Assembly: GCF_002162135.1 (NCBI RefSeq)
Contig: NZ_CP021382.1
Coordinates: 3,718,001 to 3,782,000 of the forward strand
Direction: 5' to 3'
DNA: 64,000 nt
Source of the DNA: Cellvibrio sp. PSBB006
GTDB lineage: Bacteria > Pseudomonadota > Gammaproteobacteria > Pseudomonadales > Cellvibrionaceae
Made by a program: the position numbers and the translations under genes. Of the stretch, positions 45,249-53,241 are shown in pieces; the first letter of the stretch is position 1; each line of letters opens with the position of its first letter. The notes below the pieces were generated by a model, which did no database searches, had not been told where the DNA came from, and saw only the letters and a list, made by a program, of their open reading frames with translations.

Positions 45249-46523
45249 TCATGCGCATTCTGGCGTGTGCGCTAACCACTCGACGACGCCCAAACCAGCC
45301 TGACGGCCCGTGGCAAAACAACCGGTTAACAGGTAGCCACCAGTAGGCGCTTCCCAATCCAGCATCTCTCCGGCGCAGAAAATGCCGGGCATATTTTTAA
45401 GCATTAGCTGATCATTCAACGCGGAAAAGCAAATGCCTCCGGCACTGCTGATGGCTTCGCTTAATGGTCGCGTGCGCACGAGTCTGACGGACAGCTGTTT
45501 GATCGCCTTCGCCAACAACGCGTTATCCTGCCAGACATTTGCTGATGCCAACTCGCGCAGGAGTTGGCTTTTTATCGGCGGCAGTTTTAATTGTTTGCGC
45601 AAAAAATTACTGATCGACTCTTTGCCTCTTGGTTTTTTTAAGAGCGTGGTAATCTTGCTTTCGGTGAGATCAGGCAGCAAATCGATAGCGACATCCGTGT
45701 ATCCAATGCGATGAATATTTTCACGCAATATCGCTGACAGCGCATACACGACGTTGCCTTCTATGCCATGGTGGGTGAGCGTCGCCTCGCCCCGTTGCTG
45801 GTGCAGCTGACCGTTAGTATCACGAATGGATAAGCTGATGGTATTTAAGGGTTGGCCGGCGCACTTCTCGCGAAAAAAATCACTCCAGTCCACTTCAAAA
45901 CCGCAATTGCTCGGTTGCAAGTCCGCGATAGCAATATGCCGCTCACGCAACCAGGGAACCCAGGCGCCATCGGAACCGAGACGCGGCCAGCTGGCGCCAC
46001 CCAATGCCAATACACAGGCATCGGGCGACAGGAGAATGTCTTCGTCAGCATGGGAAGGTGAATGATGTTGAAAATGCAATTCCCCTTTTTCCGTCCAGCC
46101 CAACCAATGATGACGCGGAAAAAATTTAACGCCGCGTTCGCGCAAACGGTGCAACCAGGCGCGCAACAGAGGCGCAGCCTTCATACCGGTGGGGAAGACG
46201 CGCCCCGATGTGCCCACAAAGGTTTCAATACCCAGGTCATGCACCCACTGGCGCAATGCCTGTGCATCAAATTGCTGGATGATAGGTGTGAGCTCTGTGG
46301 TGGCTGTACCGTAGCGAGTCAGAAATATCGCTGGATCTTCAGCGTGGGTGATGTTCATGCCGCCCACGCCGGCCAATAAAAATTTACGCCCTAATGACGG
46401 CATCGCATCGTAAATTGAAACGGCGAAGCCTGCGTCGGCAATGATGTCAGCCGCCATTAAACCGGCGGGACCGCCACCGATAATGGCAACCTGGCGAGGA
46501 GGGTTCTGGGAATTTGTTGTCAA
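45249..46523 (-). CDS. TIGR03862-type FAD flavoprotein (BaiN/HI0933-like)
   Basis: A 424-residue FAD-dependent oxidoreductase. N-terminal dinucleotide fold VAIIGGGPAGLMAADI, second motif GRKFLLAGVGGMNITH, and C-terminal FAD site FCAGEMLDWEAPTGGYLLTGCFATG. The family includes putative NAD(P)/FAD-dependent oxidoreductases of unknown substrate; E. coli HI0933-like proteins are related. The start is TTG 46523; no ATG lies before the FAD motif. The ribosome site is GGTG. It is followed by rnk in the same direction at a distance of 185 bases. Confidence 0.86.
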   Translation of the reverse strand: MTTNSQNPPRQVAIIGGGPAGLMAADIIADAGFAVSIYDAMPSLGRKFLLAGVGGMNITHAEDPAIFLTRYGTATTELTPIIQQFDAQALRQWVHDLGIETFVGTSGRVFPTGMKAAPLLRAWLHRLRERGVKFFPRHHWLGWTEKGELHFQHHSPSHADEDILLSPDACVLALGGASWPRLGSDGAWVPWLRERHIAIADLQPSNCGFEVDWSDFFREKCAGQPLNTISLSIRDTNGQLHQQRGEATLTHHGIEGNVVYALSAILRENIHRIGYTDVAIDLLPDLTESKITTLLKKPRGKESISNFLRKQLKLPPIKSQLLRELASANVWQDNALLAKAIKQLSVRLVRTRPLSEAISSAGGICFSALNDQLMLKNMPGIFCAGEMLDWEAPTGGYLLTGCFATGRQAGLGVVEWLAHTPECA

Positions 46524-46576
46524 TCTGGTTCACCGATATCAAAAGACAACATCGGCGAACCAGAAAATATCAAGCA

Positions 46577-48529
46577 TTACTGTTTGATGCTGACCTGGAA
46601 GGGCGATGCTGGAAGGTCCGCGCTATTATACAGATTTGCATCGGCAGGGTTATCGGCCCAGGCATAACGTACCCACACGGGCTCGGTAATATCGTCATGC
46701 CATACGATCAATTGATTGCCATCAAGTTTGGACTTGGCCCAGACAAATACCTGGTCTTTTCCGGCAATCGCGATTTCCTGTAATGCATCTCCCTGAACCT
46801 TCAAACCTTTACCGACATGGTCAAAGCGAATCACCAGTGTCTTGCCTTTACGTTTGACGGATTTCACCTGTGGGCCGGAGGCCAGCAATTTCTTTTCACC
46901 ATAGGCCAGTTGTCGTGCGGCCAACGCCAGGCGTTCGCCCACGGCTTGTTTATTCAAGGGGTGAATATCATTCCATTCGCCGACATCAATCGCGACGGCC
47001 ATGGCGGTTTTGGGTACTGCCAGCGTTTTGCGTTGTGCTTCACGCAGCTGCGCCCACTCGCTGTCGCCGGGTGATGTGTTGGGTTCCATAAAATTGGCCA
47101 GTTGCACAAACAAGAAGGGGAAATTGCCCTGATCAAAATGCGCGCGCCAATCGCCAATCATGCCGGCAAACAAATTCTCGTATTCGCGCCAACGTGTCAC
47201 ATTGGATTCACCCTGAAACCAGATGGCACCTTTGATATTAAACGGAAAGGCAGGGGCGAGTTTTGCTTTGAATAAACTGGTGGGCTGGTAATGAATGGTG
47301 GTGGAGGGCAGCATCGCATCCGCGTGCATACCGATCTTGTAAAACCAGTCACCGCTCAGATCAATCTGTTCCTTGGCCAGTTTCAACGCGTAATCTTTAT
47401 CTTTCACAAAACCGGGTTTGCCGGAATAGCTGGTCACGCGCACGCGTATTTCGTTATTGCCTGCCTTTAATAAACCTTCGGGCACATCATAAATGCGTGG
47501 AGGGTATTGATAGCCGGTTTGGCCAATCAATTGGCCATTGAGATAAACCTGATCGCCATCCACAATCGCACCTAACCATAAACGTGCGGCTTGTTGTGCT
47601 TGTTGCTCTGTCAGCGTAACGGTTTTTTTGAACCAGATGATGCCGTTGGTAAATTCAATGCCTTGTTCTTTTACAAAGCCCGGCACCTGGAATTTTTTCC
47701 AATCGTTAGTTTTAGCTTCCGTCGCTGACCAAACCGGTTTTGCGTTCAGGCCGGCGTCTTCTGTATTGGTTTTCGCATACCAGGCATCGCTGTTGGCTTT
47801 ATCCTGCGCGATGGTTTTTTGCAACACGGCATCGTCTTTGAATTTATTTGCGGCTTTAAGATATTCCGGATAATCCTGCAATGCCGCTTCACTCATCCAG
47901 GCTTCCACCGGTGAACCACCGACTGCAATGCTGAGGATGCCGATGGGCACGCCGTATTCCTGATGCAGGTCCCGCGCAAAGAAGAAACCTACCGCTGAAA
48001 AACCGGCCAGATTATCAGGTGTGGCGGTTTTCCATTGGCCTTGAGTGTAATCCTCGCGCGGTTTATCAAACGCATAAGCCACCGGCACGGAAAATTCACG
48101 CACCTTGGGCAATCGGGTTTCGGCAATCACGGTGGGATAACGATAATGCACGCGCCGCAGGGGCAACTCCATATTCGATTGTCCGGCGGCGATCCACAAA
48201 TCACCGAGCCAGATATCCTTTACTTGCAGCGTGTTGTTGGCCTGAATGGTTAATTCATAAGGCCCGCCCGCTTTCATAGCGGGAAAGCTGACTTCCCAGC
48301 GGCCGTCTTTGGCCCGGGTGCGGCGTTCCTGTTGCGCAAAGCGCAGCGTGATTTGCTCGCCCTCATCGGCCCAGCCCCAGATCGTCAGGGGTTTATCGCG
48401 TTGCAGGATGGCGCCATCGCTCAACAGGCGGGGCAGTCGCACATCGGCATTGACAGGGGCGATAAACACCAGGCTCAGGAATGCAAAACAGGTTAAACGT
48501 TTTACAGTAGTTATTATTATCTCGGACAT
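46577..48529 (-). CDS. Secreted sialate O-acetylesterase-type (SASA) esterase
   Basis: A 650-residue exported SGNH hydrolase. Signal peptide ending VNA (about residue 28), N-terminal beta-sandwich, then the catalytic domain split around a jelly-roll insert (about 290-400). The nucleophile motif is WIAAGQSNMELP, GAIWFQGESN is the oxyanion block, and DIHPLNK holds the Asp-His pair. In polysaccharide-degrading bacteria this family removes O-acetyl groups from xylan or other glycans as well as sialates, which fits a Cellvibrio-like host. ATG 48529 follows GAGG; an in-frame GTG two codons earlier is unlikely. Monocistronic. Confidence 0.88.
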   Translation of the reverse strand: MSEIIITTVKRLTCFAFLSLVFIAPVNADVRLPRLLSDGAILQRDKPLTIWGWADEGEQITLRFAQQERRTRAKDGRWEVSFPAMKAGGPYELTIQANNTLQVKDIWLGDLWIAAGQSNMELPLRRVHYRYPTVIAETRLPKVREFSVPVAYAFDKPREDYTQGQWKTATPDNLAGFSAVGFFFARDLHQEYGVPIGILSIAVGGSPVEAWMSEAALQDYPEYLKAANKFKDDAVLQKTIAQDKANSDAWYAKTNTEDAGLNAKPVWSATEAKTNDWKKFQVPGFVKEQGIEFTNGIIWFKKTVTLTEQQAQQAARLWLGAIVDGDQVYLNGQLIGQTGYQYPPRIYDVPEGLLKAGNNEIRVRVTSYSGKPGFVKDKDYALKLAKEQIDLSGDWFYKIGMHADAMLPSTTIHYQPTSLFKAKLAPAFPFNIKGAIWFQGESNVTRWREYENLFAGMIGDWRAHFDQGNFPFLFVQLANFMEPNTSPGDSEWAQLREAQRKTLAVPKTAMAVAIDVGEWNDIHPLNKQAVGERLALAARQLAYGEKKLLASGPQVKSVKRKGKTLVIRFDHVGKGLKVQGDALQEIAIAGKDQVFVWAKSKLDGNQLIVWHDDITEPVWVRYAWADNPADANLYNSADLPASPFQVSIKQ

Positions 48530-48638
48530 AGGCACCTCATCTCACGCGGTATGATCAGGGGGTAGATAGTTTCTAGACTATAGCCAGAAAAACAATACTT
48601 GTATACCAGTTGGGTGCCCGCGTGATTCTCGCCGCAAG

Positions 48639-48935
48639 TTATTCCTTTTCGTCCGCACGAATATATTCCTTATAGTGCTCGCGATAATCTTCAAGATTAT
48701 CGCGCAGGATTTCGCGATAACGACCGGTGAGATAATTGAGCGAGCTATCCATTTCTTCAATATATTCCTTGCGGTCCAGCGAGGATGTGGCGACTACAAA
48801 GGCATTGAAACGGGCAGCCGCATTCAGTAATGAGGCACTCACCACACCCGGATCAATCTCCTCGCAGGCGGTGTTGGCTTGTTGAATAAATTGATCTACC
48901 AGATTCCAGAATAATTCTTCATCGCGATTGGTCAT
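48639..48935 (-). CDS. DUF3144 family small protein
   Basis: A 98-residue acidic, helical cytoplasmic protein: LFWNLVDQFIQQANTACE, VSASLLNAAARFNAFVVA, and YLTGRYREILRDNLEDYREHY. This is the DUF3144 pattern of gammaproteobacteria; no function is known. Its start overlaps the end of the RND permease gene by 17 bases, so it is translated with the efflux operon. Confidence 0.88.
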   Translation of the reverse strand: MTNRDEELFWNLVDQFIQQANTACEEIDPGVVSASLLNAAARFNAFVVATSSLDRKEYIEEMDSSLNYLTGRYREILRDNLEDYREHYKEYIRADEKE

Positions 48936-51900
48936 GTTGATCCTCTACAACGTCAGGAGAAAATGTTCGTCGCCAGTTCAGCCAGCGATGGCCTATGGCT
49001 TCGGCAGTAACATATAAACTCGGTACTAAAATCAAGGTGACCAGTGTGGCAAAAAGCACACCAAAGGCGAGCGAGATTACCATGGGAATCAGGAAGCGCG
49101 CCTGTACACTTTGCTCAGCCATGATGGGAACCAGGCCGATAAATGTCGTCACAGATGTCAGTAAGATAGCGCGAAACCGATCGCGCCCGCCCTGCACCAC
49201 CGCGTCCATAACAGCGAGTCCTTGCTGGCGCAATTGATTGATACGATCCAGCAACACCAGATTATCGTTCACGACGACGCCGGCACAGGCCACGAAACCC
49301 AGCATGGATAACATGCTCACTTCACGCCCCATAATCATATGTCCGAAGACGGCGCCCATAAAACCGAACGGAATGGCGGTGAGGATTAATAACGGTTGCC
49401 AGTAGGAACGAAAACTGATCGCCATCAAACCATAAATAAATAATACCGCCAGCATAAAATTTTTCTTCACCGACGCCATAAAGTCGGCTTGATCGCGCAT
49501 GGTGCCGTCCGGGCGCAAGGTAAAGCCGGGAAATTCCCGCTGCCATCGCGGCAGATGGCGTGCAAGCAGATCAGCGACGATTGCATTGGGTTCACCGGTC
49601 TCCTGCACGTTGGCCGTAATAGCGATGCTGCGTTTGCGATCGCGGCGATCAATCACGGTGTAGCCCGGCACAAACACAATCTCTGCCACTTCGGTGAGCG
49701 GAATCTCGGCGCCGTTAGCGGTGCGAATACGCATTTGATCCAATTGTTCCAGGGTTTGTCGATCTGCTTCCGGGTAGCGCACCAATACGCGCACATCTTC
49801 AATGCCGCGTGGAATTCGCTGTGCTTCTTCACCATAAAATGCCTGGCGTACTTGTCGCGCGATCAGATTCAAATCCACGCCGAGCATTTCCGCGTTGGGT
49901 TTTAAGCGCAGATCAATCTCCGGGCGCGAGGCTTCGAGGCTGGTGCGTAAATCAAAGACTTCCACATATTTTTCCAGCTCGGCGCGCACGGCTTCAGTGG
50001 CTCGTTGCTGTTCTTTCAAATCATTACTGCTGATACTCATATTCAAACGAATATCGTCATCCACTGAATTTACCGTGAAGTCGAGACGGAATTCTTTTGC
50101 TTCGGGAATTGCACCGATTAACTCACGCCAGCGTTGATTGACATCAATGATCGAGACCTGCCGTTGCTCTGCATCCTGTAGCGCGATGGCCACATAAATA
50201 TTCACGCCGTAAGCCCAGGTCTGGATGCCCTGGATAAATGGTTGATCCTCGTTGTCGGCGAGCAATTGTTCATCGTCGCGCAGCGTTAAGGCAGCGTCTT
50301 GTACTTTTTGCATGATGCGGCGCGTTTCGTAAAAAGATGTACCTTCCGGCAACACCACGCGCGCTTCCACAGAATCGCCCGGCACATGCGGCATAAAACT
50401 GCTGCGCAACCAGCCGGCGGCAAACAGCGCGAGCGTGATGGCGAAGGCTAGCGCAAATCCAACCAGTACTGCGCCTTTATAAGCCAGCATGCGCCGCAAT
50501 GCCGGTTGATACAGTGTGCCCGCAACATAATCCAGCTTATTGCCCAACCACTGACGCTGCTGCGCCAACCAGCGCAGTGCCGCAAACCGACTGGGGCTTT
50601 CGGATTTCATGTGCGCGAGATGCGCGGGCAGGATCAGCAGTGATTCCACCAGCGAGAAAAATAAACACAGGATCACCACCACCGGTATCGGGTAAGAGAT
50701 GGAACCCATGGTGCCCGGCACAGACAGCATGGGCACAAAGAAAATCATGGTGCTGATAACCGCAAAAAAGACCGGCACGCTCACCAGTTTTGCACCACTG
50801 GCTGCGCTGGCGTTACCGCGAATGCCATGTTGCTGGCGAGTGTAAATACTTTCGCCGACGATGATCGCATCGTCCACCACAATGCCGAGCACCAATAAAA
50901 AGGCAAACAGCGAAATCATATTGATGCTCACACCCAGGTACGGTAACAACCAGATAGCGCCGGCAAACGCCGTGGCGATTCCGACGCACACCCAGATGGC
51001 CAACAACGGGCGCAGAAACAACATCAGGATAATAAATACCAGGATCAAACCGCTGAAGGCATTGCTGAGTAATAAATTCAAACGCCCTTCAAACAGTTTG
51101 GACATATCCCGCCAGACTTCCAGTTGAATGCCAGCGGGTAGTGTATGTTTGGCCTGCGCCAGATAGGCTTCAACTTCGGCGGTGGCGGCGATGATGTCGG
51201 GGTTTTCGGTGATGGATAATTCCAGAAACACGGCGCGTTTGCCGTTGAATTGTGCCACGATATCCTGATCGGAAAATCCATCGCGAATGTCGGCGATATC
51301 GCGCAGCAATAATTTGCTGCCATCGGCGCGGGTCAACACCGGAATGCGACCGAATTCCTCAGCGCTGTCTGCCTGGGCGCGGGTCTGGATTTGAATATCA
51401 CCATCCGGCGTCTTGATCACCCCAGCCGGTAAATTTAATGAAGCACCGCGAATTGCCTGAGCGATGGCATCAAAGGTTAATTGATGCTGGCGCAGGGTAG
51501 CTTCGCTGACTTCAATACTCATTTCGTACGGCCGCGTGCCGTTGAGTTGCACCAGTGATATGCCGGGTAACAAGGCCAGTTCATTGCGTACGCGCCAACC
51601 GGTTTCTTTCAGCGCTGCTTCATCCACATCGCCGTACAAGGCGAGACTCATCAAGGGGCTGCGACGTAACTGCCGACGCGTAATCGGCCGCTCGACATCC
51701 GGTGGAAAGGTATTGATGGCATCGACGCGGGTTTTTATATCGTTAAGGATTTGTTGCGGGTCGTAACCTTCGGTCACTTCAATGGTAACCAGTGCGCGGC
51801 CCTGACGTGAGCGGGACGTCATCTCATAGATGCCGTCAAGATCGGCGATGGCTTCTTCAATCCGAATCGCAATTTGTTCTTCAACTTCGGTGGGGCCCGC

Positions 51901-52062
51901 GCCGGGATAATTCATCTCCACTTCGATGATATTGCGCGCGACCATCGGAAAGACTTCTTTATCCAGATGGCCAAGGCTGGCGAAACCACCGATAAAGATA
52001 AACAGCATCAGCAGGTTGGCCGCGACCCGGTTTTCAACAAACCATTGAATCAAACGATTCAC
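48919..52062 (-). CDS. RND-family efflux permease (AcrB-like)
   Basis: A 1047-residue inner-membrane proton-driven exporter with twelve membrane segments in two halves and two large periplasmic domains. The N-terminus is MNRLIQWFVENRVAANLLML, and the fourth segment has the paired acidic residues needed for proton relay in GIVVDDAIIVGESIY. The second half repeats the plan (GFVACAGVVVNDNLVLLD). It starts with GTG overlapping the adaptor stop (GTGA, 52062-52059). Together with the HlyD-type adaptor it forms a drug or lipid exporter; no outer-membrane channel gene is adjacent. Substrate unknown. Confidence 0.94.
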   Translation of the reverse strand: MNRLIQWFVENRVAANLLMLFIFIGGFASLGHLDKEVFPMVARNIIEVEMNYPGAGPTEVEEQIAIRIEEAIADLDGIYEMTSRSRQGRALVTIEVTEGYDPQQILNDIKTRVDAINTFPPDVERPITRRQLRRSPLMSLALYGDVDEAALKETGWRVRNELALLPGISLVQLNGTRPYEMSIEVSEATLRQHQLTFDAIAQAIRGASLNLPAGVIKTPDGDIQIQTRAQADSAEEFGRIPVLTRADGSKLLLRDIADIRDGFSDQDIVAQFNGKRAVFLELSITENPDIIAATAEVEAYLAQAKHTLPAGIQLEVWRDMSKLFEGRLNLLLSNAFSGLILVFIILMLFLRPLLAIWVCVGIATAFAGAIWLLPYLGVSINMISLFAFLLVLGIVVDDAIIVGESIYTRQQHGIRGNASAASGAKLVSVPVFFAVISTMIFFVPMLSVPGTMGSISYPIPVVVILCLFFSLVESLLILPAHLAHMKSESPSRFAALRWLAQQRQWLGNKLDYVAGTLYQPALRRMLAYKGAVLVGFALAFAITLALFAAGWLRSSFMPHVPGDSVEARVVLPEGTSFYETRRIMQKVQDAALTLRDDEQLLADNEDQPFIQGIQTWAYGVNIYVAIALQDAEQRQVSIIDVNQRWRELIGAIPEAKEFRLDFTVNSVDDDIRLNMSISSNDLKEQQRATEAVRAELEKYVEVFDLRTSLEASRPEIDLRLKPNAEMLGVDLNLIARQVRQAFYGEEAQRIPRGIEDVRVLVRYPEADRQTLEQLDQMRIRTANGAEIPLTEVAEIVFVPGYTVIDRRDRKRSIAITANVQETGEPNAIVADLLARHLPRWQREFPGFTLRPDGTMRDQADFMASVKKNFMLAVLFIYGLMAISFRSYWQPLLILTAIPFGFMGAVFGHMIMGREVSMLSMLGFVACAGVVVNDNLVLLDRINQLRQQGLAVMDAVVQGGRDRFRAILLTSVTTFIGLVPIMAEQSVQARFLIPMVISLAFGVLFATLVTLILVPSLYVTAEAIGHRWLNWRRTFSPDVVEDQHDQSR

Positions 52063-53231
52063 GGTGCGACCTCAGGCGGTTGATCTTTTATGGTAACGCT
52101 GATGCCGGGGCTGAGATAACCCTGGCGTTCGAGTACCACGGCTTCGCCCTCGGCAATATCACCTCTCAGCCACACAAATTGTTCATCGCTGCGCAGCACT
52201 TGCACGGTTTTCAGGTGCACGCGATTTTCGGCATCCAGCGTATAAATCTGATCGCGCCGAAACACCGCCGTTTTGGGCAGGCGAATAATATTGTCGATGG
52301 GTTTGCCGGTAATTTCGGTTTCAACATACATACCCATCAACATCGGTGCCGGATGATGTTCGCGATTAAACGGCTCGCGAATCTCCACGACCACCTGATA
52401 CATACGAGACTGCGGATCAAGGCTCGCATCGGTACGCGTCATCTGCCCTTGCCACTGATATTCTGTGCCGGCAATGGTGCCGGTCAGCGTGACCGGAATT
52501 GCAGCGGGATGATTATTCACGGGCAAGTCGATCAATAAGGCCTGCAAATCCGTGAGCGCAATGCGCACTTCGGCCACGGCGGCATCGTACACCGAGGCGA
52601 TGCGCGTGCCGGCGGTTACAAATTGCCCGAGATCAACAAAGGTTTCACTGATGCGCCCGTTAAACGGCGCGGTGATGCGGGTGCGTTCAAGATTAAGTTT
52701 TGCCTGATCCCGTTGCGCGCGTGCGGCAGCCAGTAATGCTTCGGCAGCAGCGATCTGCGGTTTGCGCAGGAACAAATCATTGGCATCGTCATTGCCGAGG
52801 TCGCGCCATTCCCGTTGCGCCTGGCGAGCCAGGCCGCGCTCGCTGGTCAGTGCGCGTTGCGCATCCGCCACATTGGCTTCCGCTTGTATCAAGGCATATT
52901 GATAATCCCGTTCATCAACCTGTACCAGCCAATCATCGGCGGCAAAAAAACCGCCGTCGACAAAGGCTGGCGCCACCTGGGTAATGCGCCCGCTGACCTG
53001 GCTGATGACATCAATCTGGCGGCGCGGCATGACCGTGCCCTGTGCGTTGACATTCAGCGTGGTGGTGTGCGGTTGAGCCAACACCACGGCCACCTCCGGC
53101 AGCGGCTGCGCGACAAAGGGGCGAGGTTCAGGGCGCGGTTTGAGCAGTACCAGCGCCGCAATAATCGCGACGCCGATAACCAGTAATTTGGCAGCCAGGG
53201 GAATAGATTGCCATCGGTGTCTGGCGCCCAT
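52059..53231 (-). CDS. RND efflux periplasmic adaptor (membrane fusion protein)
   Basis: A 390-residue adaptor with one N-terminal membrane anchor (about 14-30) and the usual lipoyl/hairpin/beta-barrel plan: VISQVSGRITQVAPAFVDGGFF, a coiled-coil hairpin (about 115-185), LERTRITAPFNGRISETFVDLGQFV and a C-terminal membrane-proximal domain (RLPKTAVFRRDQIYTLD). It bridges the RND permease to an outer-membrane channel. ATG 53231 follows AGGA and lies 10 bases after the protease gene; the GTG-start permease overlaps its stop by 4 bases. Confidence 0.93.
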   Translation of the reverse strand: MGARHRWQSIPLAAKLLVIGVAIIAALVLLKPRPEPRPFVAQPLPEVAVVLAQPHTTTLNVNAQGTVMPRRQIDVISQVSGRITQVAPAFVDGGFFAADDWLVQVDERDYQYALIQAEANVADAQRALTSERGLARQAQREWRDLGNDDANDLFLRKPQIAAAEALLAAARAQRDQAKLNLERTRITAPFNGRISETFVDLGQFVTAGTRIASVYDAAVAEVRIALTDLQALLIDLPVNNHPAAIPVTLTGTIAGTEYQWQGQMTRTDASLDPQSRMYQVVVEIREPFNREHHPAPMLMGMYVETEITGKPIDNIIRLPKTAVFRRDQIYTLDAENRVHLKTVQVLRSDEQFVWLRGDIAEGEAVVLERQGYLSPGISVTIKDQPPEVAP

Positions 53232-53241
53232 AGAGAATGTC